Positions 52,100 through 61,602 are shown, numbered from the stretch's first letter. The stretch: 64,000 nt of DNA from an uncultured Pelagibacteraceae bacterium (GCA_902596185.1 CACJSX010000003.1:1-64000); one strand, 5' to 3'. Notes: generated from the letters alone by a model not told the origin. Translations and numbers: made by a program.

Positions 52100-52200
52100 C
52101 GATAAATTTCACTCAAATTGAAATATCTAAATTATATATATAATTTTTAGTTCTATAAAAAATTATATTAATTACTATTTGCAAAAAATAATGTTTTCAC

Positions 52201-53529
52201 ATGACGACATTACCTTCGAAAGCAAAAGTAGTTATAATCGGTGGTGGAATTCATGGTCTAAGTACTGCTTGGAAACTTTCTGAAACTTACAAAAATCCTG
52301 GAGACATAATTGTATTAGAAAAAAAAGACACTGCAGCTGGAGCAAGTGGAATTGCTTGTGGTGTTGTAAGAAATAATTATTTCCAACCAGCAATGAGAGA
52401 ATTAATGGCTCACTCAGTTTCTGTGTGGGAAAGTGATCCTAAAGCATTTAAATACAATCCAGTTGGTTATTTACAAATATCACCTGAGGTAATGCATGAA
52501 GATGTTGCAACTATTTACGAACAACAAAAAGCTATTGGATACGAGTCAGTATTCATAGAAGGTGAAAAAGATTGTTCAAATTATATGAAGGGTATTTTTG
52601 ATGATTGGCAAGCACAGGGTATTACTTCTGTGCTTCATGAAAAAAAAGGTGGCTACGCATTTAACAAAGATTCAATTAAAGCACTAGAGAGTAAATCTAC
52701 ATCAAATGGTGTGCAAGTAATGAAAGGTGTAAAAGTAACAGGATTTAAAAAAGGTAGTAACAGTCAAGCTGTTACAGGAGTAGAAACAGACAAAGGTACA
52801 ATTGAGTGCGAACAGGTTGTTATCGGCGCAGGTCCTTGGGCAAGAGATTTTTGGAACATGTTGGAATTGCCTAAGACAGCAAATATCAAAGGTAAAGATG
52901 GTAAAATGCATGAAACTGATATGTGGACATACTGGATGTTACAAGAAGGTGTTATTGGTGTTGAACCAGATTTTTTGAAAACAAATGATGGAAAACAACC
53001 ACCTGTAGTTCATGTAGACTCGACTGCTCCGTTATATTCAGACAAAACTAAAAAATTATTAACAGATAAAATTTGGGGAATTTATTATAAACCTGATATT
53101 GAAGGATTAGGCGTTCAAGGTGGTACTTCACCTTACATAGTCAAAAAACATTTTGATCAAGTAAATGTTGATCCTTACGGAATTGAATCTCCCGAGTACC
53201 AAACAACTGATGCATTTAGTGAAATGTGGTGTTCAGCTTTAGCACATTGTCAAAAAAGATTTGAAGGTAAATCAGATTTATATAGAAAAGGACCATCAGG
53301 TGGACTTGGATGTATGACGCCAGACTCATTTCCAATCTTTGATAGATTTTTTGAAAACGTTTACATGATTGCAGATGCCAATCACGGTTACAAAATGATT
53401 GGTGTTGGTGAGCTTGTTGCAAAAGAAATTCTTGGTACTGAAAGTGATTTGTTAAAACCATTTAGATTCAACCGTTACGAGAAGGGAGAACTTCACCCTA
53501 CTTCGAACAGTCCGTTTCCTTGGAGCTAG
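52201..53529 (+). CDS. FAD-dependent amine oxidoreductase (DAO family)
   Basis: This is a 442-residue single-domain flavoenzyme. FAD motif VVIIGGGIHGLSTAWKL is at residues 10-26, GASGIACGVVRNNYFQPAMREL resembles the SoxB region, and PDSFPIFDRFFENVYMIADANHGYKMIGVG is the C-terminal FAD segment. It lacks a THF domain. It lies between the TMAO demethylase and gmaS, so its substrate is likely a methylamine-derived compound such as N-methylglutamate, sarcosine or dimethylamine. Which one cannot be read from the sequence. Confidence 0.8.
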   Translation: MTTLPSKAKVVIIGGGIHGLSTAWKLSETYKNPGDIIVLEKKDTAAGASGIACGVVRNNYFQPAMRELMAHSVSVWESDPKAFKYNPVGYLQISPEVMHEDVATIYEQQKAIGYESVFIEGEKDCSNYMKGIFDDWQAQGITSVLHEKKGGYAFNKDSIKALESKSTSNGVQVMKGVKVTGFKKGSNSQAVTGVETDKGTIECEQVVIGAGPWARDFWNMLELPKTANIKGKDGKMHETDMWTYWMLQEGVIGVEPDFLKTNDGKQPPVVHVDSTAPLYSDKTKKLLTDKIWGIYYKPDIEGLGVQGGTSPYIVKKHFDQVNVDPYGIESPEYQTTDAFSEMWCSALAHCQKRFEGKSDLYRKGPSGGLGCMTPDSFPIFDRFFENVYMIADANHGYKMIGVGELVAKEILGTESDLLKPFRFNRYEKGELHPTSNSPFPWS

Positions 53530-53598
53530 ACTCTTAGCCTAGACACAAATAAATTTTTCAGCTACGTTTGAATAAATTAAATTCATTGAGGGGTGAAA

Positions 53599-55068
53599 AT
53601 GACAGATCTAGAAAAACACGTAAACCAACCTGGACGTGCGAAATTAGTAAAAGACGTAAGAGCTAAAATTAAAGAGTTAGGAATAACTTATATTTATTTT
53701 CAATTCATATCAGTTACTGGGAGAGTTGTAGGTAAGGGAATCCCTGCCGACCATTGGGAAAGAACTGCGGAAAAAGGGTTTCAATTAGTTTACGGTTCTA
53801 CTGCAAACTTATTTTTAGATCGTCACAATAATTACATTGGATACGGACCAGAGGCTATGGAGCTTGTGGGAATTCCTGATCCTGAAACTTTCGTGCAATT
53901 ACCTTGGGATAAAAGAGTTGCAAGAGTATTTTGCACTTGTTTTAGAAATAGAGAAGAAAGAGAAAATCCAGGCGGTCATTTAACTTCAGACTGTCGAGGA
54001 AATTTAAGAATTTTCATGGATGAATTTAAAAAGAAACATGGATTAGAATTAAGAGTTGGTACAGAACCTGAAATGATGTGGTTAACTAAAAACGAAGATG
54101 GAACACCGTCAGGTAAAGGTTTTTCAAAACCTTTCTGCTACCACATTGATCAATTTGAGTCATTAAGACCAGTATTTATGCAAGTAATAGAATATGCAAA
54201 TGCTATGGGTCTAGATATGATTCAAGGTGACCATGAAGATGCGCCAGGTCAATTAGAATTAAACTGGACTTATGATAACGTTTTAAGAAATGCGGATAGA
54301 TTATCTACTTACAGACAAATTTGTGCTCAAGTTGCAAGAGAACATAATTTGATTGCTTGCTTTATGACAAAACCTTTTATGGGTGTTTCTGCAAGTGGTT
54401 GTCATACAAACATGTCTTTATGGAAAGGTGGAACGGTTAAAGTTAATAAACTTGGTCATAAATCTTTACCAGGTGTTGATGGGGTGTTTAGTTATGTTGA
54501 GGGTGGAACAAATACTTTCATGCCTGATACAAAGGATATGCAAATGCCAGGTAAAATTGGTTTACAATCTATTGCAGGTATCATGAAACACTTACCAGCG
54601 TTAACAGCTCTTGGATCATCAACAGTAAATTCTTACAGAAGATTATGGGATCAAGGATTTTGGGCTCCTGTTTACGCTGACTGGGGATATCAAAACAGAA
54701 CTTGTGGATTAAGAGTTTCTGCTCCAGGAAGATTTGAGTATAGATCAGTAGACTCTATGCACAATCCTTACTTATTAGGTGCTGCTTTATTAAAAGCTTG
54801 CGATGAAGGTATTAGTAAGAAAATGAAACCAGCGGCTCCAGAATCTAGAAATATTTATGAAGCTCAAAAAGCTGGTAAAGATGTTAAAAAACTTCCATTA
54901 AGTTTAGGTGAAGCTTTGGATAGACTGGCAGAGGATGAAGTAATCAAATCTGCAATGCCAGATGAAATGTATAAAGTTTTCCATTGGTATAAAAACGATG
55001 AGTGGGAAAGATTTCTTGGTGCAACAACACAATGGGATCTGGATACTTATCTTGATTGTCTACCGTAG
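53599..55068 (+). CDS. gmaS: Type III glutamine synthetase-like ligase, probable gamma-glutamylmethylamide synthetase
   Basis: The ATG at 53599 is chosen because GAGGGG lies at a good distance; an in-frame GTG six bases upstream is less suitable. The 489-residue product has the GS catalytic fold: GTEPEMMW and GDHEDAPGQLELNW (metal-binding glutamates), GCHTNMSLW, and NRTCGLRVSAPGRFEYRSVDS near the ATP site. The group includes GmaS, which joins methylamine to glutamate. It heads the cluster with mgsABC-like genes, which use GMA, supporting this call. A glutamine synthetase with another amine is the alternative. Confidence 0.8.
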   Translation: MTDLEKHVNQPGRAKLVKDVRAKIKELGITYIYFQFISVTGRVVGKGIPADHWERTAEKGFQLVYGSTANLFLDRHNNYIGYGPEAMELVGIPDPETFVQLPWDKRVARVFCTCFRNREERENPGGHLTSDCRGNLRIFMDEFKKKHGLELRVGTEPEMMWLTKNEDGTPSGKGFSKPFCYHIDQFESLRPVFMQVIEYANAMGLDMIQGDHEDAPGQLELNWTYDNVLRNADRLSTYRQICAQVAREHNLIACFMTKPFMGVSASGCHTNMSLWKGGTVKVNKLGHKSLPGVDGVFSYVEGGTNTFMPDTKDMQMPGKIGLQSIAGIMKHLPALTALGSSTVNSYRRLWDQGFWAPVYADWGYQNRTCGLRVSAPGRFEYRSVDSMHNPYLLGAALLKACDEGISKKMKPAAPESRNIYEAQKAGKDVKKLPLSLGEALDRLAEDEVIKSAMPDEMYKVFHWYKNDEWERFLGATTQWDLDTYLDCLP

Positions 55069-55100
55069 GTCACAGAAATAGATAGAAAGGGTATTAATAT

Positions 55101-56045
55101 ATGTGTGGAATAGCAGGTTTAATTCATAGAGGAAAATCCTCAAATGTTGGAAGCGAACTACAAGGTATGCTTCAAGCATTAAAACATAGAGGAGAAGATT
55201 CAACAGGTTACGCTTTATATGGAGATACTGATGGTAAAAATTTCATTATGCGTTTTAAAGTTGGAGAAAACGTAGGTGAAGGAAGTTCTTCAGTAATGGA
55301 AGATGTTTCTGTTTATGATGAAAGAAAAAAAATTGTAGATCAAACTTTAGTAGAAATAGGTGCTAAAATAATTAAAGAGGAAAGAACACTACCCTACTCT
55401 TTAAGATATGAATTAGAGTATGACGCTAAAGATCTTCTTAATTTTTCACAAACTATTGAAGCCATACCTGGTGTTGAAATCCTTTCAATGGGTAAATCAT
55501 TAGAAGTTATTAAAGATCTAGGAAATGCCAAAGCAGTTTGTGATAGATACTCGTTAGATAAACTTGTAGGAACGCATGCTATAGGTCACGCAAGAATGGC
55601 TACAGAATCTGGTGTTGATATTAAATCAGCTCACCCATTTTGGGGATATCCTTTTAGTGATGTTTCGGTGGTTCACAACGGACAACTTACAAACTACTGG
55701 AACAATAGAAGAGTTTTAGAAAATAAAGGAATGAGATTTATGTCTGAGTGTGATTCAGAGCTTATAGCTGTTTATATAGCCCAAAAAATGAGAGAAGGTG
55801 CAACACTTGAAGAAGGAATGAAAGACTCTTTATTAGGACTTGATGGTGTATTTACTTATTTTGTTGCAACAAAAGACTCATTAGGTATGGCGAAAGATAC
55901 AATGGCTGCTAAACCATTAGTCCTCTATGAATCAGACGATTTAGTTGCAATGGGATCTGAAGAAATTGCAATTAGATCAGTATTACCACAAGAAATTGAT
56001 ACATATGATCCATTTGATGGGGAGGTTAAAGTATGGCAAATCTAA
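55101..56045 (+). CDS. mgsA: N-methylglutamate synthase subunit A-like class II glutamine amidotransferase
   Basis: This is a 314-residue class II (Ntn) amidotransferase domain. The catalytic cysteine follows the initiator methionine (MCGIAGLIHRG). HARMATESG, VVHNGQLTNYWN and MSECDSELIAVYIA are the substrate-binding segments. It is related to GlxB and to the N-terminal domain of glutamate synthase. In NMG synthase it hydrolyses the gamma-glutamyl donor. It starts 32 bases after gmaS and its end overlaps mgsB by 13 bases. Confidence 0.85.
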   Translation: MCGIAGLIHRGKSSNVGSELQGMLQALKHRGEDSTGYALYGDTDGKNFIMRFKVGENVGEGSSSVMEDVSVYDERKKIVDQTLVEIGAKIIKEERTLPYSLRYELEYDAKDLLNFSQTIEAIPGVEILSMGKSLEVIKDLGNAKAVCDRYSLDKLVGTHAIGHARMATESGVDIKSAHPFWGYPFSDVSVVHNGQLTNYWNNRRVLENKGMRFMSECDSELIAVYIAQKMREGATLEEGMKDSLLGLDGVFTYFVATKDSLGMAKDTMAAKPLVLYESDDLVAMGSEEIAIRSVLPQEIDTYDPFDGEVKVWQI

Positions 56046-56887
56046 AAACTGTTTCGAAAAAATCAAAAGCCCAATCAATGGGTATGCACACTGAGATATT
56101 AACAGGAAGAACTCAGCAAAAATTCTTTAATCCTGATGAGGCTGAAAACTTTTACTATTTTGGTACTTATGATGTTGATTTTAACAAAAGAACTGAACTA
56201 GATGTTATGGATATGACTGCACCTGAGGCAAACAAAGAAATAGATAACTTAATGAGTCAAGGTTATGGGACGATTGTAATAAAAAATCCTCAAGGAAAAC
56301 ATAGTCTGGGTGTTGGCATCTTAAATAAATTAAATTTAATTTTTGAGGGAAGTTTAGGTTACTTTGGTATGGGCTCTTGCGATGGTCCAATAGTAAGAAT
56401 TAATGGAAGAGTTGGATGGTCGTGTGCAGAAAATTTAATGGCTGGTAAAGTTGTTATCGAAAAGAATGCTGGATCTTGTTTTGGTGCAGCAATTAGAGGT
56501 GGAGATTTAATCTGCAAAGGTAGTGTTGGTGCTAGAACTGGTATTGATATGAAGGGTGGAACTATAATAATTGGTGGTGACGCTGGTGCCTTTACTGGTT
56601 TTATGATGCAAAGAGGTAGAATTATTATCCTTGGAGATGTAGGGATAAATTTAGGTGACTCAATGTACGATGGGACAATTTTCGTAGGTGGAGAAATTGG
56701 ATCTTATGGTAGTGATGCAGTTGACGCTGAATTAACTAAAAGTGATCAAGATTGGCTAAAGAGAAAATTAAAAGTAGCTGAGATTGGTGAAAATTTTGAA
56801 GTTAGTAAAATGAAAAAAATTGTAGCTGGTAAGAAACTTTGGAATTATGACAATTTAGAACCTACAGAGAAGAAGGGAGCAATATAA
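56033..56887 (+). CDS. mgsB: N-methylglutamate synthase subunit B-like GXGXG protein
   Basis: This is a 284-residue beta-helix protein homologous to the C-terminal GXGXG domain of glutamate synthase: repeated glycine motifs such as YFGMGSCDGPI, GRVGWSCAENLM, GSCFGAAIRGGDLI and RTGIDMKGGTIIIGGDAG. It links the amidotransferase and synthase subunits. GGGGAGG lies just upstream of the ATG inside the preceding gene, so translation is coupled. It overlaps mgsC by one base. Confidence 0.85.
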   Translation: MANLKTVSKKSKAQSMGMHTEILTGRTQQKFFNPDEAENFYYFGTYDVDFNKRTELDVMDMTAPEANKEIDNLMSQGYGTIVIKNPQGKHSLGVGILNKLNLIFEGSLGYFGMGSCDGPIVRINGRVGWSCAENLMAGKVVIEKNAGSCFGAAIRGGDLICKGSVGARTGIDMKGGTIIIGGDAGAFTGFMMQRGRIIILGDVGINLGDSMYDGTIFVGGEIGSYGSDAVDAELTKSDQDWLKRKLKVAEIGENFEVSKMKKIVAGKKLWNYDNLEPTEKKGAI

Positions 56888-58299
56888 TGCCTAAGAAAAA
56901 ATCTAAAAAAGTTAAAAAAAATGGAAAAGGTGTTGGTGGAAAAGCTGATGTTCACGCACATGAAGAAGGTAAAAGAAATAAAAGTTTATTAGGTCATAAC
57001 GCAATCTTCACTCCTGAAGTAATAGACGATATTCATATTAAATCTCAATTAGGAAGATACAGAATGCGAGGAATGGCATTGATGAAAAAAATTCCTACTT
57101 TTGATGATTTAGTTTTCTTACCTGGAACACTAACTAGATTTGTAATCGAAGGTTACAGAGAAAAATGTGAAACGAAAACTGTTATTGGACCAAGATGTGA
57201 AAATCCAATTGAATTAGATATTCCAGTTTATATTACAGGAATGAGTTTTGGGGCACTTTCATATGAAGCAAAAACTGCTTTAGCAAGAGGAGCAACTATG
57301 GCAGGTAGTGCTACATGTTCTGGTGAAGGTGGAATGATACCTGATGAAAGAAGATATTCTGAAAAATGGTACTACCAATGTATTCAATCAAGATATGGTT
57401 TTAATCCTCATCATGCACAATTAGCGGATGGTATTGAAGTGTTTATTGGACAAGGTCAAAAAGTTGGAATGGGCGGACACTTAATGGGTCAAAAAGTTAC
57501 TGATCAAGTAGCTGAGATGAGATCATTACCATCTGGTATTGACCAAAGATCTCCAGCAAGACACCCCGACTGGCTAGGACCAGATGATTTAGCATTAAAA
57601 GTAGAAGAGTTAAGACAATTGACTAAAAATAAAGTGCCAATTCAATTAAAGTTAGGTGCATCTAAAGTTTATGATGATGTGCGTATGGCTGCAAAATGTG
57701 ATCCTGACTCTATTTATCTAGATGGAATGGAAGGTTCTACTGGAGCTGGCCCGCATATTGCTGCTGCAAACACTGGTATTCCTGGTATTGCTGCAATTCG
57801 GGAAGCTAGAAGAGCAATTGATGATGTTGGTAAAACTGGAAAAGTAACTTTAATTTATGCTGGTGGTGTAAGAGACGGTGCTGACATGGCTAAGGCTTTA
57901 GCTCTTGGAGCTGATGCGATAGCTATTGGTACAGGTTCTATGATTGCATTAAATTGTAACAAAGACATCCCAGAAGCAAACTTTGAAAAAGAAATGGGTG
58001 TAAAAGCAGGTGAATGTTATCACTGCCACACTGGAAGATGTCCAGTTGGTGTTGCAACACAAGATCCTAAGCTTAGAGCTAGATTAAATCCTGATGATGC
58101 TGCACTAAGAGTTTACAATTATCTTCACTCAATGACTTTAGAAGCTCAGTTATTAGCAAGAGCTTGTGGTAAAACAAATATCCACTCATTAGAGCCTGAA
58201 GATTTGGCTGCATTAACATCTGAAGCTTCAGCTTTAGCAAAAGTTCCATTAGCTGGAACTAACTACACTGTTGGAGTTGATAACTATCATAAAATATAA
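56887..58299 (+). CDS. mgsC: N-methylglutamate synthase subunit C-like FMN protein
   Basis: This is a 470-residue FMN-binding TIM-barrel homologous to the synthase domain of glutamate synthase. The FMN and substrate parts are ITGMSFGALSYEAKTAL, LIYAGGVRDGADMAKALALGADAIAIGTG, and QLKLGASKVYDD. The iron-sulfur ligands are present as CYHCHTGRCPVG (C-x2-C-x4-C). It has a lysine-rich N-terminus (first 40 residues). It makes N-methylglutamate (or glutamate) from 2-oxoglutarate and the amine donor. The paralog at 62288-63616 lacks these cysteines. Confidence 0.87.
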   Translation: MPKKKSKKVKKNGKGVGGKADVHAHEEGKRNKSLLGHNAIFTPEVIDDIHIKSQLGRYRMRGMALMKKIPTFDDLVFLPGTLTRFVIEGYREKCETKTVIGPRCENPIELDIPVYITGMSFGALSYEAKTALARGATMAGSATCSGEGGMIPDERRYSEKWYYQCIQSRYGFNPHHAQLADGIEVFIGQGQKVGMGGHLMGQKVTDQVAEMRSLPSGIDQRSPARHPDWLGPDDLALKVEELRQLTKNKVPIQLKLGASKVYDDVRMAAKCDPDSIYLDGMEGSTGAGPHIAAANTGIPGIAAIREARRAIDDVGKTGKVTLIYAGGVRDGADMAKALALGADAIAIGTGSMIALNCNKDIPEANFEKEMGVKAGECYHCHTGRCPVGVATQDPKLRARLNPDDAALRVYNYLHSMTLEAQLLARACGKTNIHSLEPEDLAALTSEASALAKVPLAGTNYTVGVDNYHKI

Positions 58300-58310
58300 G
58301 GATAATAACT

Positions 58311-58727
58311 ATGGCAAAAAAAAAGGGTAAAAAGGTAGTTAAAGCAAAAGTAAAAGAGATCAAAGGTCAGTTAGGTAAAAAAGCAGAAACAGCTAGAGAA
58401 AAAATGATCGGTCAATCAATTGGTTACCGATATGATGTAAATCTTTTACCTGATTACAGCAAACTCACACCATTTCTAAAAAAATATATAGAGGCAATGG
58501 GATGGGATGATTTAAACTGGTTAGAAGATGTTCATATGGGATATGAAGAAGATAGACCGGCGGTATTTTGTAGAAATGCGAATGGTTGGGTTACTATCCC
58601 AAAAACAATTAAACTTCCAAATAATCAACAAGATAGAGATATGATTGCAAGAGAGCTTTTAGTAAAGTTTCAAATGTCTCCAAAGCACCCTCTTGTTGAT
58701 TTGAAAAAAGCTTATTTAAAATTTTAA
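58311..58727 (+). CDS. Conserved hypothetical protein (138 aa) of the methylamine cluster
   Basis: This soluble protein has a lysine-rich first 40 residues (MAKKKGKKVVKAKVKEIKG, like the neighbouring MgsC start), then a compact aromatic domain: YRYDVNLLPDYSKLTPFLKKYIEAMGWDDLNWLEDVHMGYEEDRPAVFCRN. It starts 12 bases after mgsC. I recognise no family. Position between mgsC and amt suggests a role in the methylamine or ammonium pathway. Confidence 0.65.
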   Translation: MAKKKGKKVVKAKVKEIKGQLGKKAETAREKMIGQSIGYRYDVNLLPDYSKLTPFLKKYIEAMGWDDLNWLEDVHMGYEEDRPAVFCRNANGWVTIPKTIKLPNNQQDRDMIARELLVKFQMSPKHPLVDLKKAYLKF

Positions 58728-58754
58728 GTTTTCAATTAATAGTTGATAATTTTT

Positions 58755-58782
58755 AAAAACCTAGTGTTCGCATCAGGTTTTT
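58755..58782 (+). terminator. Terminator hairpin with UUCG tetraloop upstream of amt
   Basis: AAAAACCT (58755-58762) pairs with AGGTTTTT (58775-58782), and the inner GTG/CAT closes a TTCG loop. The T-run is part of the stem (TTTTT). It lies about 30 bases after the 138-residue gene and 70 before amt, so it probably ends the gmaS-mgs transcript and amt has its own promoter. Confidence 0.7.
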
Positions 58783-58851
58783 AAGTATTTTATATTTGTA
58801 TCGAATCATAAAATTTAATAGGGTTTCAAAAAACTAATATGGAGAGAGAAT

Positions 58852-60252
58852 ATGACTGATCAGTTAGGTGCTCTTACAACCATATTTACAGAATTTTACT
58901 ACTGGGTAACAGTGGTACTGATGTTTTTAATTCACGTTGGTTTCTGTATGTATGAAGTTGGAGCTTCTCGATACAAACACCATCAACATACTCTTATGAA
59001 AAATACGATGCTGATACCTTTGGTAACAGTAACTTGGTTTTTCTTTGGTTGGTGGATTTACTGGGCATTCCCAACAGGACCGGGAATTGCACCTTCAATA
59101 ATGAATGAAAGTACCGCGCTAATAACAGATGAATCTGCTTTTAGTGCTACATGGTACACAGCAACAAGTGAGTTAATGGCTGTCAATCTGGGAGACCACA
59201 TTTCTGGTGTTTTCTGGGCTGCATTCCTATTATTCTCATGGACTGCTGCGTCTATTGTTTCAGGAGCAATCATTGAAAGAATTACAACTTTTGCATTTGG
59301 TATATTAGCCATAGCAATAGGTTCTGTATTTTGGACAATTGATGCTGCTTGGGGATGGCACTTTGATGGATGGATGCTTAAAATTTTAGGATACCACGAT
59401 GCATATGCATCAGGAGTAATTCACGCAATTGCGGGTGGATTTGCTTTAGGTGTTCTTATGGTTTTAGGACCAAGAATTGGTAAGTTTTCATCAAGTGGTG
59501 AACCAAGAAACATTGGACCAAGAAATCCTTGGCTAGTTACAGTTGGATTATTTTTAATTTATACTGGATTCTGGGGATTTTATGCAGCGTGTAACATACC
59601 AATCTTTGACCTTGGACCTGAATACGGGATGGAAGGTATAAGTTATTGGACAGCTACAAACATATATGTAACCCCTACTACACTTAGTGGTATTACTTTT
59701 AACTTCTTGATGTCGTTATCAGGAGGATTATTAGCTGGTTATTGGATTGCTAAAGGTGATCCTTTCTGGACATACTCAAGTGGACTAGCAGGTGTTATCT
59801 GTGCTTCAGCTGGAAATGATTTATATCACCCAATTCAAGCAATGATCATTGGTATGATCGGTGTTGTGATTGCATACAAACTACATTACTGGGTTGAACG
59901 TAAGTTCAAAATTGATGATGCAGTTGGAGCAGTAGCAGTACATGGTTATGCTGGATTTGTTGGTCTAGTAATTTGTGGTTTTGTTTTAAATGGTTACCCA
60001 GCGTCTGGTTACAGTGTTGGAGCTATGTGGGATGGAACTACTTATGCTTCTATTAACCCATTAGGACAATTTCTAGGAGCAATAATTATGTTCGTAGTTC
60101 TTGGACTAATACCAGGCTATATCATAGCTAAAGTACTAAACGGTATGGGCAGATTAAGAATCCCACGTGAAGTAGAAATAGCTGGATTAGACTATGAAAT
60201 GATGGAGTCTGCTAAAGAAGATGAAAAAGCAGTTTCATCTGCAACCAGGTAA
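58852..60252 (+). CDS. amt: Ammonium transporter, Amt family
   Basis: This is a 466-residue protein with about eleven hydrophobic segments. The twin pore histidines of Amt are present in GVIHAIAGGFALGVL and GAVAVHGYAGFVGL. GGAGAGA precedes the ATG. It imports ammonium or, in some members, methylammonium. No glnK gene lies beside it. The link to the methylamine cluster, which liberates ammonium, suggests recapture; methylamine uptake is also possible. Confidence 0.92.
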   Translation: MTDQLGALTTIFTEFYYWVTVVLMFLIHVGFCMYEVGASRYKHHQHTLMKNTMLIPLVTVTWFFFGWWIYWAFPTGPGIAPSIMNESTALITDESAFSATWYTATSELMAVNLGDHISGVFWAAFLLFSWTAASIVSGAIIERITTFAFGILAIAIGSVFWTIDAAWGWHFDGWMLKILGYHDAYASGVIHAIAGGFALGVLMVLGPRIGKFSSSGEPRNIGPRNPWLVTVGLFLIYTGFWGFYAACNIPIFDLGPEYGMEGISYWTATNIYVTPTTLSGITFNFLMSLSGGLLAGYWIAKGDPFWTYSSGLAGVICASAGNDLYHPIQAMIIGMIGVVIAYKLHYWVERKFKIDDAVGAVAVHGYAGFVGLVICGFVLNGYPASGYSVGAMWDGTTYASINPLGQFLGAIIMFVVLGLIPGYIIAKVLNGMGRLRIPREVEIAGLDYEMMESAKEDEKAVSSATR

Positions 60253-60264
60253 AGGAGATACAAT

Positions 60265-60495
60265 ATGGCAACAGTTACAAATTGGATCGATCACCTAAAC
60301 AAACCTGCTGAAGAAGTTGTAGGTGCTGTTTATCCTGGTGCTGGATCCGTAGAAGGAATACTAGTTATTGTTGGTATTATTTTATGGGTTGGTTGGCATG
60401 TTTTAACAGCTAAATCTGAAAGTGAAGAACTTGATAGATTGGCTAGAAAAAGACATAGCGCCAATGATCATAAAAGCAACATTACCGACTGGTAA
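60265..60495 (+). CDS. Small membrane protein downstream of amt (76 aa)
   Basis: This 76-residue protein has one hydrophobic helix (GILVIVGIILWVGWHVLTA) between an N-terminal soluble part (VTNWIDHLNKPAEEVVGAVYPGAG) and a charged tail. GGAGAT precedes the ATG, and it begins 12 bases after amt, so it is co-transcribed. It may be an accessory of the transporter. No family known to me. Confidence 0.7.
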   Translation: MATVTNWIDHLNKPAEEVVGAVYPGAGSVEGILVIVGIILWVGWHVLTAKSESEELDRLARKRHSANDHKSNITDW

Positions 60496-60511
60496 TATAA
60501 AATAAAAATTT

Positions 60512-60544
60512 GGGCGCTACTTTAATGTGGCGCCCTTTTTTTTT
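60512..60544 (+). terminator. Rho-independent terminator of the amt operon
   Basis: GGGCGCTAC (60512-60520) pairs with GTGGCGCCC (60527-60535) with one G-U pair, followed by nine T (60536-60544). It lies 16 bases after the preceding stop codon. Confidence 0.9.
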
Positions 60545-60552
60545 CAAAAAAT

Positions 60553-60705
60553 ATGACTGATAAAGATAACGAAGAACTAAGACCAACCAAAATGAGAGGC
60601 GTAGCTTTCCCTAAAGCAAAGTACGGAGTGATAGCGGCTATTATCATCATTGTAGTTGTAAACCTTATCTATTATAAAGAATTCTTTTTATCGTTAATAA
60701 ATTAA
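60553..60705 (+). CDS. Small membrane protein (50 aa)
   Basis: ATG at 60553 opens a 50-residue frame (MTDKDNEELRPTKMRGVAF) with a charged start, one hydrophobic helix (YGVIAAIIIIVVVNLIYY) and a short tail, ending at TAA 60703-60705. It lies nine bases after a terminator and 12 before the second amidotransferase gene. Its amino acid makeup looks like a real protein. Family unknown. Confidence 0.6.
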   Translation: MTDKDNEELRPTKMRGVAFPKAKYGVIAAIIIIVVVNLIYYKEFFLSLIN

Positions 60706-60717
60706 ACTCTTAAATCT

Positions 60718-61602
60718 ATGTGTGGAATAGTTGGTATATACCTTAAAACGAAAAAGTTTGAAAACAATTTGGGTAAAATGTTATCAGGTATGCTTAACAA
60801 TATGGAGTCTAGAGGACCAGATAGTGCAGGATTTGCGATATATAAGAATTCAGACAGAAAAGAATATAAATACTCTTTGTGCATTAATAATTTAGATTTT
60901 AGTAAATTTAAAAAAAATATTTCACAAAAAATTAAGAATTTAAAACTAAATCAATACTCAGATCACGTAATTTTAAAAACAACAGAAAAACCAAAAAAAT
61001 TTATAAATTTAATTAATAAAGAATTCCCTGAAATTTCTATTGTCGGATATGGACATTCTATTGAAATTTTTAAACAGGTTGGAAATCCAAAAGATGTGGT
61101 TAAAAAATTTAATTTAGAAAGTTTTAGTGGCACACATGGTATTGGACATACTAGAATGGCAACTGAAAGTGCAATAACTACTGATGGTTCTCACCCTTAT
61201 TCAACTGGAGAAGATGAATGTTTAGTTCACAATGGTTCTTTATCTAATCATAATAACTTAAGAAGAGAGCTTAAGAAAAAAGGAAATATTTTTACTTCTG
61301 AAAATGATACTGAAGTTGCTGCTGGCTACGTTTCAAATAGTCTCTCAAATAATAAATCATTAAAAGATACACTTGTTTCAGGTCTGAAAGACCTTGATGG
61401 CTTTTATACATTTATAGCGGGAACGAGAAAAGGATTTGCAGTAGTAAGAGATGAAATTGCATGTAAGCCTGCAGTTATAGCGGAAACTAAAAATTATGTT
61501 GCAATCGCATCTGAATTTCAAGCGATGGCACATCTTCCAGATGTTAACAATGCAAAAATTTTTGAGCCAGAACCTGGTATTGTATATTCTTGGGGAAATT
61601 AA
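60718..61602 (+). CDS. Second class II glutamine amidotransferase (MgsA/GlxB-like paralog)
   Basis: This is a 294-residue paralog of the protein at 55101-56045. The catalytic cysteine MCGIVGIY is kept, as are IGHTRMATESAI, LVHNGSLSNHNNLRREL and ENDTEVAAGYVS. It overlaps the next gene by one base and begins a second amidotransferase, GXGXG, FMN-synthase module. Its amine substrate is unknown; paralogy suggests a gamma-glutamyl donor other than, or in addition to, gamma-glutamylmethylamide. Confidence 0.82.
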   Translation: MCGIVGIYLKTKKFENNLGKMLSGMLNNMESRGPDSAGFAIYKNSDRKEYKYSLCINNLDFSKFKKNISQKIKNLKLNQYSDHVILKTTEKPKKFINLINKEFPEISIVGYGHSIEIFKQVGNPKDVVKKFNLESFSGTHGIGHTRMATESAITTDGSHPYSTGEDECLVHNGSLSNHNNLRRELKKKGNIFTSENDTEVAAGYVSNSLSNNKSLKDTLVSGLKDLDGFYTFIAGTRKGFAVVRDEIACKPAVIAETKNYVAIASEFQAMAHLPDVNNAKIFEPEPGIVYSWGN

